From contig JAXMHB010000002.1 in assembly GCA_046346965.1 (NCBI GenBank), forward strand, positions 124,001 through 188,000: a stretch of 64,000 nucleotides of DNA, written 5' to 3'. Positions 1 to 7,053 of the stretch are shown one piece after another. Position 1 is the stretch's first letter, and each line of letters opens with the position of its first letter. Under the pieces are notes generated by a model that searched no databases, was not told where the DNA came from, and was given only the letters and a program-made list of their open reading frames with translations. This stretch comes from JAXMHB01 sp046346965. Lineage in GTDB: Bacteria > Pseudomonadota > Gammaproteobacteria > Xanthomonadales > SZUA-5. Both the position numbers and the translations under genes were made by a program.

Positions 1-370
1 TGCCGGCCAGCGGTGGATCGAGCGCCAAGCCCGCCGCGGCCTTGCCGATGCTCTCCAGCGGTGCTGCCGAGGCCGAGAAGGTCAGATGCAGGCGCTGCAC
101 CAGGATCGGTGAGACACGGTAATTGGTGACGCCGGGCTCGCTGAGCGTGATCGTCAGCGCATCCGGCAGGATCGGCACCGGCCGATGCGCCCACCACCAG
201 CCGCCATAGCCCAGCGCCGCCAGCAGCGCGCACACGCCGAGTACGGCCTTGCGCTGCCGATACAGCCAGCGACACCAGGGCGGCGGATTCCACTGCCAGG
301 CACCGATCAGGGCATGCCACCAGCGCGCGGGCGCGGGGGCGGGCGTGGCGGCGCTGTCGGTCGATTCCAT
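1..370 (-). CDS. Alpha-2-macroglobulin family protein (YfaS-like), N-terminal part only
   Basis: Partial gene: the first 123 codons are here and the rest lies beyond base 1. Bacterial alpha-2-macroglobulins are very large periplasmic, membrane-anchored proteins thought to trap proteases, often paired with penicillin-binding protein 1C. The visible part has a proline/alanine-rich cytoplasmic start, a tryptophan-rich stretch, one membrane segment at about residues 44-60, and then the start of the first beta domain, LSEPGVTNYRVSPI. That is followed by a segment ending in SASAAPLESIGKAA, which resembles the opening macroglobulin domain of this family. The start is the only ATG before the membrane anchor. 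No partner gene can be seen. Family assignment rests on this short piece, so it is moderately certain. Confidence 0.6.
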   Translation of the reverse strand, partial: MESTDSAATPAPAPARWWHALIGAWQWNPPPWCRWLYRQRKAVLGVCALLAALGYGGWWWAHRPVPILPDALTITLSEPGVTNYRVSPILVQRLHLTFSASAAPLESIGKAAAGLALDPPLAG

Positions 371-721
371 GAGTCCCCGCGGGCGGTTGGGCAATGCCGC
401 CTAGACTACGCCGCGGGCGTGTACAAACGTGACCGGCGGCCGGCGAAAACGGCGCGAACGCGGGCAGGCAGGCGCCAGGGCGGCGCCCTGCAAGAGCAGA
501 TCCGGGGCGAGTGGCGGGGGACCAGCAGTGCGGTGCTGGCGCGATGTTCCGTCGTCAAGTTGAAGCAAGCTCCGACGCAGTTTAGGGGCGGCTTGAACGC
601 CTTCTGCTCCCCAAGACGCTTGCTCTTTCACCACACCCGGCGACAGTGTCAGGCAGCGGCTGCCGTGTTGGTCCCTCGCCCCCTGACCCCCGCCCCGCTT
701 TTGCTCCCCGACGTGCCCCAG
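371..721. other. Intergenic region without a convincing gene
   Basis: This 351-base gap separates the alpha-2-macroglobulin start from the EamA transporter stop. It holds only short open frames with arginine/proline-rich shadow composition. A GC-rich imperfect hairpin lies around 468-492 and a pyrimidine-rich stretch around 670-715. It presumably carries the promoter of the leftward macroglobulin gene near 371-450, but no clear -35/-10 pair stands out. Confidence 0.4.
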
Positions 722-1666
722 CTAGGACCGAGCCGACGTCGTCCGCGATGCCGCGCCCGGCGCCTCGGCTTGCTCGCTGTCGAGGACCACATCGGGTTCG
801 GTCGCTGCTGCGGCCGGCGCGCGGGTGGCCACTTGCAGCACGGCGACCGCGACCAGGATCACACCCATGCCGACGATCAGCTTGTGGCCCAGCGGCTCGC
901 CGCCCAATGCCCAGCCCAGCAGCACCGCGATCACCGGATTGATGTAGGAGAAGCTGCCGGCGCGTGCCGGATGCCAGACCTTGGCGAGGTACTGGTAGGA
1001 GGCGAAGGCGACGCAGGAACCGCCGATGACCAGATACAGCGCCGAGATCCAGGCCTCCTTGGACACCGTGCCCACATGCGTGTAGCCGCCGGTGTAGCTG
1101 GTCAGCAGCACGCCGATCAGACCCGAGCACAGCATCTGCACGCCGGCATTGGCGAACAGGCCGCCGCTGCGCACACGGGCGCGCTGGTACAGCGAGGCGG
1201 CCGACCAGGCCGCGGCCGTCATCACGCAGGTGGCCGCCGCCAGTGCGTCGAAGTGGGTCAGTTCATCGGGCCACATCACCAGCGCGACGCCGGCGAAGCC
1301 GAGCAGCACGGCGACCCAGCCCAGCGGTCGCAGCGGCTCGCGGCGCAGCGTCATCAGCGCCAGCCACACCGGTATCGGCGCCTGCAGCACGGCGCCTACG
1401 CCGGAGGGGATGTAAAGCAGAGACCAGGCGGTCAGCACATTGGCGAGACCAGTCAGCACCAGCCCCGCCGCGATCAGATGCCACAGGTGCTCGCGGCGGA
1501 CGAAGGACTCGCCCGACACCCGCGCGATCACCAGACACAACAGGCCTGCCGAGACGAAGCGCAGCGTCGCCAGCCCCATCGGCGTGAAGTCCGCCAGCGC
1601 CCATTTGTGCGCCAGCCAGGTCGAGCCCCAGATCAGACAGCAGGCAGCAAAAGCCAGCCAAGGCAT
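722..1666 (-). CDS. EamA/DMT-family transporter
   Basis: A 314-residue inner-membrane protein of the drug/metabolite transporter superfamily, which exports small metabolites such as amino acids or related compounds; the substrate cannot be told from sequence. It starts MPWLAFAACCLIWGSTWLAH, and the WGSTW motif in helix 1 is the hallmark of the EamA repeat. About ten hydrophobic helices are visible as two five-helix repeats. A second repeat signature, LGWALGGEPLG, lies near the end and is followed by a charged cytoplasmic tail. An upstream extension of 125 codons is open but has shadow composition, so the ATG directly before the first helix was chosen. It is divergent from the SGNH hydrolase at 1833. 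Confidence 0.85.
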   Translation of the reverse strand: MPWLAFAACCLIWGSTWLAHKWALADFTPMGLATLRFVSAGLLCLVIARVSGESFVRREHLWHLIAAGLVLTGLANVLTAWSLLYIPSGVGAVLQAPIPVWLALMTLRREPLRPLGWVAVLLGFAGVALVMWPDELTHFDALAAATCVMTAAAWSAASLYQRARVRSGGLFANAGVQMLCSGLIGVLLTSYTGGYTHVGTVSKEAWISALYLVIGGSCVAFASYQYLAKVWHPARAGSFSYINPVIAVLLGWALGGEPLGHKLIVGMGVILVAVAVLQVATRAPAAAATEPDVVLDSEQAEAPGAASRTTSARS

Positions 1667-1832
1667 CACGGCGACAGATCCGATGGGCGAGCGTTGCAGG
1701 ATGCCGCAGCGTGGCTGAATCCCGGCGGGCGAAAGGCGGGCAGGCCGGGGCCGGCGCGATGGCAGTGGTCGGAATGCTAAGCTCGCGCGGATCGCCGTCA
1801 CAGTCTGCACGAGCCCTCGGATCGACCGCACC

Positions 1833-2561
1833 ATGAGCAGCCTTTGGCATCGATGGGCCTTCTGGATCAGCCTGCCGTTGGTGCTGCCGCAAGGACTGTG
1901 GCTGCGACGGACGGCGCGCCGGTTGCCGCCTGCCGAGGGCGCTGCTGAGGGCCACGTCGGCAGCGGGCCGCATCGCAAGCTGGTGCTGATTGGTGATTCG
2001 ATCATCGCCGGCGTCGGCATCGAGCATCTGGCAGACGCCATGCCCGGCCGGTTGGCGCGCGCGCTGGCGGCGCAGCATCAGTGTCAGGTGCACTGGCAGG
2101 CCTATGGCTACAACGGTGCCAGCGTGGGCGATCTGCTCAAGCATCTGAGCGAGGTGCCGGCGCAGTCGCCGATCGATTGGGTGTTCCTCTCGGTGGGCGT
2201 CAATGACGTCACCCGATTGACCTCCGGCCGTGCGTGGCAATCGCGCCTGGACGCGTTGCTGACGGGCGTCGCCGAGCGCGCACCCGGCGCCTGTCTGCTG
2301 CTGGCCGGCGTGCCGCCGATGCAGCGCTTTCCGGCGCTGCCGCCGCCGCTGCGGCAGGTGTTCGGCTGGCGCAGCGCACGCCTGGATCGGCTGGGCGCCC
2401 AGGTGGCGCGCACGCATGCCGCGCTACACATCCCGACGCCGGTGCCGGCCGACCCCACGGCCTTCGCCAGCGATGGCTATCACCCGAATGCCCGCGCCTG
2501 CGCCGAGTGGGCGCGCGCGCTGGCGCTGCAAACGCCGGCCCTCGCGCCTCGCCGCGGCTGA
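1833..2561 (+). CDS. SGNH/GDSL-family hydrolase (lipase/esterase-like)
   Basis: A 242-residue hydrolase of the SGNH superfamily, which de-esterifies lipids, acyl or acetyl groups; the substrate is unknown. The blocks are in order: nucleophile block VLIGDSIIAGVG (about residues 51-62), an oxyanion Gly/Asn region around YGYNGASVGD, block III SVGVND (about residue 120), and block V DGYHPN with the catalytic Asp and His (about residues 213-218). Residues 7-24 form a hydrophobic N-terminal segment, either an uncleaved anchor or a signal, followed by a basic stretch. The gene converges with the MepA-like gene; the stops are ten bases apart. Confidence 0.85.
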   Translation: MSSLWHRWAFWISLPLVLPQGLWLRRTARRLPPAEGAAEGHVGSGPHRKLVLIGDSIIAGVGIEHLADAMPGRLARALAAQHQCQVHWQAYGYNGASVGDLLKHLSEVPAQSPIDWVFLSVGVNDVTRLTSGRAWQSRLDALLTGVAERAPGACLLLAGVPPMQRFPALPPPLRQVFGWRSARLDRLGAQVARTHAALHIPTPVPADPTAFASDGYHPNARACAEWARALALQTPALAPRRG

Positions 2562-2571
2562 ACCGCGCTCC

Positions 2572-3294
2572 TCAGTGCGGGCTGCGCGCAAGGTCGGCAC
2601 AGGGCAGCGCAAAGTCCACGTGGTAGTGCTCGTCGTGGCGTACCCAGGCCTGCCGCGGCATGAAGTGCAGTTGGCGCAGTGCCGGGCCGCGCGGCGTCGC
2701 GTACAGGCGCGGCAGCAGGACGGGATCGAAAATCACCTGCGCGATGCCGATGCCGGCCGCCTGTGCGGCGCGCTGCAGCGCGTACAGATGCTCCGCCATC
2801 GCCGCGAAGTCGATCGTCAGATCGCGGTAGCGGCCCTGGCGGTCGAACTCGATGTCATAGCCGAAGCGATTCAGCGCCGAGGTCGGCAGCGGCACCGACT
2901 GACCACGGCCGTTGCGCACCGGCACGAAGAAATCGACCGACAAGCCGTTCTGATGAGTGCGATGCGGCGGGAACGGGCCGCCGGTGGGCCAACCGGACTC
3001 GCCATAGACGTAGTGCACCGTGGGCGATTGCTCGCGCAGCTGGCGATAGGCCGCCGACACCACCGCGGCGACGCTGGCGTGCACCTCGGTGCGGCCCCAG
3101 GCGACGCCGAGTGCGCTGTAGGGGCGCGCGTAGCCGGCGCCATCGAGCGTGGCGCTGTGTTCCAGGCGCCCGTGCGCGGTGCTGCCGTAGCACTGGCTGG
3201 CATCCGCGGCCGGCGCCAGCGCCAGCGCCAGCGCGCAGAGCGACCACAAGCCAAAGGCGCGGTGAACGATATTTCCGGCGCGTGCGACCGACAT
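2572..3294 (-). CDS. mepA: Penicillin-insensitive murein endopeptidase (MepA-like, M74/LAS family)
   Basis: A 240-residue periplasmic peptidoglycan hydrolase, predicted to cut D-Ala-mDAP (and possibly mDAP-mDAP) cross-links. It has a signal peptide (about residues 1-33, ending ADAS). The zinc-site motifs of the LAS metallopeptidases follow: HQNGLSVDFF gives the His and Asp ligands (about residues 114-123), and HYHVDF near residue 224 gives the C-terminal His pair. An SD-like GAGGA precedes the ATG by about eight bases. A MITE-like element begins 16 bases upstream of the start codon, so the native promoter is probably gone or displaced (see findings). The symbol is used for family resemblance, and orthology to E. 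coli MepA is inferred. Confidence 0.82.
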   Translation of the reverse strand: MSVARAGNIVHRAFGLWSLCALALALAPAADASQCYGSTAHGRLEHSATLDGAGYARPYSALGVAWGRTEVHASVAAVVSAAYRQLREQSPTVHYVYGESGWPTGGPFPPHRTHQNGLSVDFFVPVRNGRGQSVPLPTSALNRFGYDIEFDRQGRYRDLTIDFAAMAEHLYALQRAAQAAGIGIAQVIFDPVLLPRLYATPRGPALRQLHFMPRQAWVRHDEHYHVDFALPCADLARSPH

Positions 3295-3314
3295 GGGGCG
3301 TTCCTCAGGTCTAG

Positions 3315-3579
3315 GGAACCTCTGAACAAGTCTCGTGAGCCGCGTTGCGAGTCAGAATCGTCTGCCGCTAGGCGCGGTCCGCAGGGCATAGCCGGACTCT
3401 CTGGCCAAGGACCGGAACGACGCGGCGGACGATTCTGGTCGCAACCCTTCGGGACGGGGCTGAATCGGCCCCCAGCGTCGTCAGTCGCCTCGGCCAGAGA
3501 GCCGGCTATGCCCTTCGGCGACTTTAGCTGGAGACCGATTCGGCCGCCGTCGCGGCCACGATACTTGTTCAGAGGTTCC
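3315..3579 (+). mobile_element. MITE-like palindromic element, copy 1 (265 bp, CTAG target duplications)
   Basis: The element is bounded by CTAG at 3311-3314 and 3580-3583. It starts GGAACCTCTGAACAAGT and ends with the inverse, ACTTGTTCAGAGGTTCC, giving about 17-bp terminal inverted repeats. A second inverted pair lies inside: GGGCATAGCCGG-CTCTCTGGCC at 3384-3406 against its complement at 3492-3513. The whole element can fold as a long imperfect hairpin. It carries no open frame of its own. A near-identical copy lies inverted at 49771-50038. The ends and 4-bp CTAG duplication are like IS5-group elements (known family behaviour), so mobilisation in trans by an IS5-type transposase encoded elsewhere is inferred. 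The right-hand CTAG is split by the neighbouring IS630. Confidence 0.85.
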
Positions 3580-3582
3580 CTA

Positions 3583-4770
3583 GTGTGGTGTTCCGTAAAT
3601 AAGTTGAACTAAATCAATGATCCGAGGTCTATGCTTCATCATCGACTTGGGAACTGCCAATGGCCAGGAATGGACGTCCGCCTCTGGGTTTGCAGTTGAG
3701 CGATTCGGAGCGTGCTGAGTTGCAGGCTCGGCTCAACACTCGCAAGGGAGCGGCAGACGAGAAGTTCCGGATCGGCATCATTCTGGCGTTGGCGAGCGGT
3801 GAGTCGAGCCGGGTCATCGCCGAGCGTATGCAGACGACGGTGCAGACCATTTCCAAGTGGCGTCGACGCTTTGAGGCTTTCCGACTTGCGGGATTGGGTG
3901 ATGCCCCACGCTCGGGCCGTGGGCGCCGCCTGAGCGACGAGCAAATTCAGGAAGTGATCGACCGCGTCCGCCAGACAAAGCCCGCGAATTCAACGCATTG
4001 GAGCGTGCGCCAAATGAGCGAGGCGACCGGCGTATCGGCGACTTCGGTACATCGGATCTGGCGCGCATTCGTCCTCAAGCCGCACCTGCAAGACACCTTC
4101 AAGCTGTCGACCGACCCGCACTTCGTGGACAAAGTGCGGGATGTTGTCGGGCTGTATCTGGCGCCGCCAGATCGCGCATTGGTCCTGTGTGTCGACGAGA
4201 AGAGTCAGATCCAGGCGCTGGATCGAACCCAGCCGGGATTGCCGCTGACGTTCGGAAAGTCGGCGACTCGGACGCACGACTACAAGCGCCACGGCACCAC
4301 ATCGTTGTTTGCTGCACTGGATGTCGCCACCGGCAAGGTCATTGGTCAACTCAAGCGGCGCCATCGCAGCGCCGAGTTCCTGCAGTTCCTCAAAGTCGTC
4401 GACGCCGCAGTACCCGCTGACCAAGAAGTGCACCTCATCATGGACAACTACGGCACTCACAAAACCGATGCCGTGCGCGCTTGGTTTGCAGCACGTCCGC
4501 GCTACCACGTCCACTTCACGCCGACGTCCGCGTCCTGGCTGAACCTTGTGGAGCGGTTCTTCTCCACGCTCAGCGAAAAGTGGATCAAGCGTGGTGCCCA
4601 CACCAGCGTCAAGGATCTAGAGGACTCGATCCGCGACTACCTCGACCGCTACAACGAAAATCCAGAGCCATTTACATGGCACAAGAGCGCTGACCAGATC
4701 ATCGATTCCGTCGGCCGCGCGGCTGCAAGGCACGTTTGACTTATTTATGCGTATTTACGGAACACCACAC
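3583..4770 (+). mobile_element. Complete IS630-family insertion sequence (1188 bp)
   Basis: The element is flanked by a TA dinucleotide on each side (3581-3582 and 4771-4772), the usual IS630/Tc1-type target duplication. It has perfect 19-bp terminal inverted repeats, GTGTGGTGTTCCGTAAATA at the left and its complement at the right. It holds one transposase gene with an intact DDE triad, so it looks autonomous. Its TA target is the central TA of the CTAG duplication at the right edge of the MITE-like element, which makes it the younger, nested insertion. Only one copy is seen in the window. Confidence 0.93.
3660..4739 (+). CDS. IS630-family transposase
   Basis: A 359-residue transposase with an N-terminal helix-turn-helix (about residues 35-75: SRVIAERMQTTVQTISKWRR) and a second winged-helix-like segment (about 90-140). 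A DDE catalytic domain follows. The acidic triad is visible as D179 (LCVDEKSQ), D262 (IMDNYGTHK) and E298 (SWLNLVERFF). The second Asp and the Glu are 36 residues apart, close to the D34/35E spacing of the family. The length is normal, with no frameshift or stop. The ATG follows a modest purine-rich stretch. Base composition is somewhat less GC-biased than neighbouring genes, as expected for an acquired element. Confidence 0.95.
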   Translation: MARNGRPPLGLQLSDSERAELQARLNTRKGAADEKFRIGIILALASGESSRVIAERMQTTVQTISKWRRRFEAFRLAGLGDAPRSGRGRRLSDEQIQEVIDRVRQTKPANSTHWSVRQMSEATGVSATSVHRIWRAFVLKPHLQDTFKLSTDPHFVDKVRDVVGLYLAPPDRALVLCVDEKSQIQALDRTQPGLPLTFGKSATRTHDYKRHGTTSLFAALDVATGKVIGQLKRRHRSAEFLQFLKVVDAAVPADQEVHLIMDNYGTHKTDAVRAWFAARPRYHVHFTPTSASWLNLVERFFSTLSEKWIKRGAHTSVKDLEDSIRDYLDRYNENPEPFTWHKSADQIIDSVGRAAARHV

Positions 4771-4772
4771 TA

Positions 4773-4865
4773 GCTGGTACCAAGCTTGACCGGATCGTTG
4801 CGTCGGCGGGTTTGTTGGCGCTGACTACGGCCGCCTGCGACGCTTTGCCATCGGGCAGCATCTAG
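4773..4865 (+). pseudogene. Possible 3' part of a tiny lipoprotein ORF cut off by the nested insertions
   Basis: Immediately right of IS630, 30 codons end in TAG at 4863-4865 and read like a lipoprotein signal: two basic residues, a hydrophobic run, then LALTTAAC followed by only eight residues. There is no start codon in the present sequence. If the MITE and IS630 are conceptually removed, with one CTAG kept, the frame joins an ATG at 3293 and gives a 37-codon ORF. That ATG has no visible ribosome-binding site and overlaps the mepA start on the other strand. Coincidence is quite possible, and the segment may simply be promoter DNA for the sigma factor. Confidence 0.2.
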
Positions 4866-4872
4866 GGTGGGT

Positions 4873-5451
4873 ATGAACGCCTCCTCTTTCGCCATCGATG
4901 TGCCTGAGCTGCTGATCGCGCGGATGAAGCGGCGTGATCTGGAGGCTTTCGAGCAGGTCTACCGGACCTTCAATCGGCCGGTGTACACGCTGGCGCTGCG
5001 CCTGCTCGGCCACGAGACCGAGGCCTACGATCTGATGCAGGACTGCTTCCTCAAGGTCTACGAGCAGATCGGCCAGTTCCGCCAGGACGCGCCCTTTTGG
5101 GGCTGGCTGCGCAGCATCGCGGTCAACCTCGCGCTGATGCGCCTGCGCGGCCGTCGGCCGCTGGAGGAGTTGGATACCGCCACGCTGGAAGCGCACAGCG
5201 ATGGCGCACCGGACCCGCTGGCGGCGGTCTCGGCGCACGATCTCAAGCGCGCGTTGGCGCGCCTGCCGGCGCTGTCGCGCGCGGTGCTCTGGCTGTACCA
5301 CGTCGAGGGTTACACCCACGAGGAAATCGCGCGGTCCTTCGATCGCACGGTGAGTTTTTCGAAGTCGCAGGTGGCGCGCGCCAGCGCCCGGCTGCGCGAT
5401 CTGTTGAGTGAGGAGGAAGGATCATGGAATCCCGCGACGATGCCCTGCTGA
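4873..5451 (+). CDS. ECF-type RNA polymerase sigma factor
   Basis: A 192-residue sigma-70 factor of the extracytoplasmic-function group. Region 2 (about residues 22-90) contains the core-binding helix and the EAYDLMQDCFLKVYEQIGQF segment. Region 4 (about 125-185) has an HTH with GYTHEEIARSFDRT. There is no region 3, as is normal for ECF factors. The ATG at 4873 is preferred over an in-frame GTG two codons earlier. The gene overlaps the next one (putative anti-sigma) by 28 bases, so the two are translationally coupled and very likely form a sigma/anti-sigma pair. Its upstream region was reduced to about 100 bp of native DNA by the adjacent IS630/MITE, so its expression may be altered. Confidence 0.9.
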   Translation: MNASSFAIDVPELLIARMKRRDLEAFEQVYRTFNRPVYTLALRLLGHETEAYDLMQDCFLKVYEQIGQFRQDAPFWGWLRSIAVNLALMRLRGRRPLEELDTATLEAHSDGAPDPLAAVSAHDLKRALARLPALSRAVLWLYHVEGYTHEEIARSFDRTVSFSKSQVARASARLRDLLSEEEGSWNPATMPC

Positions 5452-5906
5452 GCGCCCGGCTCGCAGCGCTGCCGCTGGAGTCGCCCCCGGCCGATGCATG
5501 GCCGCAGTTGGCGCGCCGCCTGCAAGCGCCGCCGCGGCGCACACCGCGCTCGGCCTGGTGGGCGCTGGCGGCCAGTCTCGGCCTGCTGACGCTGCTGCCG
5601 TGGCTGCGGCCGGGGGGCGAGCCGGCTACCCAGACAGTGCCCGAACTCCACGCCCTGATGCAGCGCTCGCAGGCGCTGGAAGCGGAAATCCGCGGCCTGC
5701 GCGCGCAGAACCCCGACATCGACAGCGTCAAGTACGCCTGGGAGAACGCCATCCAGAGCGATCTGGCGCTGGTCGATGTGGGACTCGCCGATCACGGTCG
5801 GCGCTCGCCCGAACTCTGGCGTGAACGCGTGCGTCTGCTGGAAGAGCTCAAGACCACGACCCGTGCCGATACCGGTACCCTGCTGCTCAAGACCCGCCTG
5901 GATTGA
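5424..5906 (+). CDS. Putative membrane-anchored anti-sigma factor
   Basis: A 160-residue protein with a cytoplasmic N-terminal part of about 43 residues, one membrane helix (WWALAASLGLLTLLPWL, about residues 45-61), and a periplasmic alpha-helical, coiled-coil-like tail (about 70-145). It overlaps the ECF sigma gene by 28 bases. The topology and the coupling are typical of anti-sigma factors. The zinc-binding HxxxCxxC motif of the ZAS class is absent, so it would be a non-zinc type. The function is inferred from context, and the protein itself matches nothing I recognise. Confidence 0.65.
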   Translation: MESRDDALLSARLAALPLESPPADAWPQLARRLQAPPRRTPRSAWWALAASLGLLTLLPWLRPGGEPATQTVPELHALMQRSQALEAEIRGLRAQNPDIDSVKYAWENAIQSDLALVDVGLADHGRRSPELWRERVRLLEELKTTTRADTGTLLLKTRLD

Positions 5907-5922
5907 GCGACAGGGCGGCGCA

Positions 5923-5941
5923 CCCGGCCAGGAAGGCCGGG
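5923..5941 (+). terminator. Short GC hairpin between anti-sigma and PDZ genes
   Basis: CCCGGCC-AGGAA-GGCCGGG forms a 7-bp stem with a 5-base loop, 17 bases after the anti-sigma stop. It is followed by CTGCGTCTTTG, which has no real T tract. It could attenuate transcription into the PDZ gene rather than stop it fully. Confidence 0.35.
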
Positions 5942-5988
5942 CTGCGTCTTTGCGCAGGCATAGCCCCTGAATGACAGAGAGAACGTAA

Positions 5989-6981
5989 ATGCATACCCAC
6001 ACCCGAGCGCTGACCCTGGCGCTGCTGCTGGCGATCTCCGGCGCCGCACTGGCCGCCGACGAGCCCGATATGGCCGCCAAACGCCAGGAACTCGAGCAAG
6101 TACAGAAGCAGATGGCGGACCTGGGCCGGCGCATGGCCGAGCTGTCGAGCGAGCTCGGCAGCAACGATGCGCGCGTGCAGATGTTTCGTTTCCTGGGCGA
6201 CCCGGACCGCGCCGTAATCGGCGTGATTCTGGGTGACGGCAATGCCAAAGGCGTGCGCCTGGAAGGGGTGACGCCCGACGGCCCCGCCGACAAGGCTGGC
6301 CTGCGCGCCGGCGATGTCATCACGCATGTGCGCGGCGCCGCGATCGGCGGCGAGCGCCCGGCGCTGGCACTGCGCGAGGCGCTGCGTGACATGAAGGCCG
6401 GCGATCAGGTGCAGATCAGCTACGAACGCGCAGGCAAGGCGGGCAGCGCCACGCTGACGGCCGAACGCCAGGCCAATGTGCAGGTGTTTGGCGGGCCGGG
6501 CGTGCGCAGTCTGATGATCACGCCGGACGGCATCCAGGGCGGTGCCGGCATGGACGAGCGTATCGAGGCGATCGTCGAGCGCTCGGTCGGCGAAGCCGGC
6601 AAGGGTCTCAGTGTGATGGCCTTCTCCAGCCAGTCCGGGCTGCGCCTCAGCAATCTCAACGCCGGTCTCGGCCGCTACTTCGGCACCACCGAAGGCGTGC
6701 TGGTGCTGGACGCCGATGCCGACTACAAAGGCTTGCAGGCCGGCGACGTGATCCAGGAAGTAGACGGCCAGAAGGTGAGCACGCCGCGCGAGGCCATGCA
6801 TCTGCTGCAGCAGCAGGCCGGTCGCAAGGGCGTGGAGCTGAAGCTGGTGCGCGAGCGCGTCGCCCAGTTGGTGGACGTGGCGGTGGCCGAGAAGGCCGCC
6901 CGCAGCTTCAGTTTCGACATGCCACCGCCGCCGCCGCCCCCACCGCCGCCGCCGCCGCCGGCACCGGGTCAGTCGCTGTGA
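5989..6981 (+). CDS. Periplasmic double-PDZ protein with N-terminal coiled coil and polyproline tail
   Basis: A 330-residue exported protein with a signal peptide (about residues 1-22, ending ALAAD) and then a charged coiled coil (about 26-55). A first PDZ domain (about 70-160) carries GVTPDGPADKAGLRAGDVIT. A second PDZ-like domain (about 215-295) carries GVLVLDADADYKGLQAGDVI. The C-terminal tail contains 13 consecutive prolines. There is no protease domain, so it is an adaptor or sensor rather than a DegP/RseP-type protease. It lies 82 bases downstream of the sigma/anti-sigma pair on the same strand and may be part of that envelope-stress module (inference). Confidence 0.8.
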   Translation: MHTHTRALTLALLLAISGAALAADEPDMAAKRQELEQVQKQMADLGRRMAELSSELGSNDARVQMFRFLGDPDRAVIGVILGDGNAKGVRLEGVTPDGPADKAGLRAGDVITHVRGAAIGGERPALALREALRDMKAGDQVQISYERAGKAGSATLTAERQANVQVFGGPGVRSLMITPDGIQGGAGMDERIEAIVERSVGEAGKGLSVMAFSSQSGLRLSNLNAGLGRYFGTTEGVLVLDADADYKGLQAGDVIQEVDGQKVSTPREAMHLLQQQAGRKGVELKLVRERVAQLVDVAVAEKAARSFSFDMPPPPPPPPPPPPPAPGQSL

Positions 6982-6990
6982 GTCTGGATG

Positions 6991-7019
6991 CCCGCGGGGG
7001 CGCAGTGCGCTCCCGCGGG
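6991..7019 (+). terminator. Rho-independent-like terminator after the PDZ gene
   Basis: CCCGCGGGGGCGC and GCGCTCCCGCGGG form a 13-bp stem with one mismatch and a 3-base loop, nine bases after the stop. It is followed by TTATCTT. It separates the sigma/PDZ group from the oxidoreductase gene. Confidence 0.65.
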
Positions 7020-7053
7020 TTATCTTGCAGGCCCCTGACCAAGGAGCCTGCCG

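Noticed and set aside
401..634. A 77-codon minus-strand open frame starting MVKEQASWGAEG
   Set aside because: It has no ribosome-binding site, proline/arginine-rich low-complexity composition in its second half and no recognisable relatives. I regard it as non-coding.
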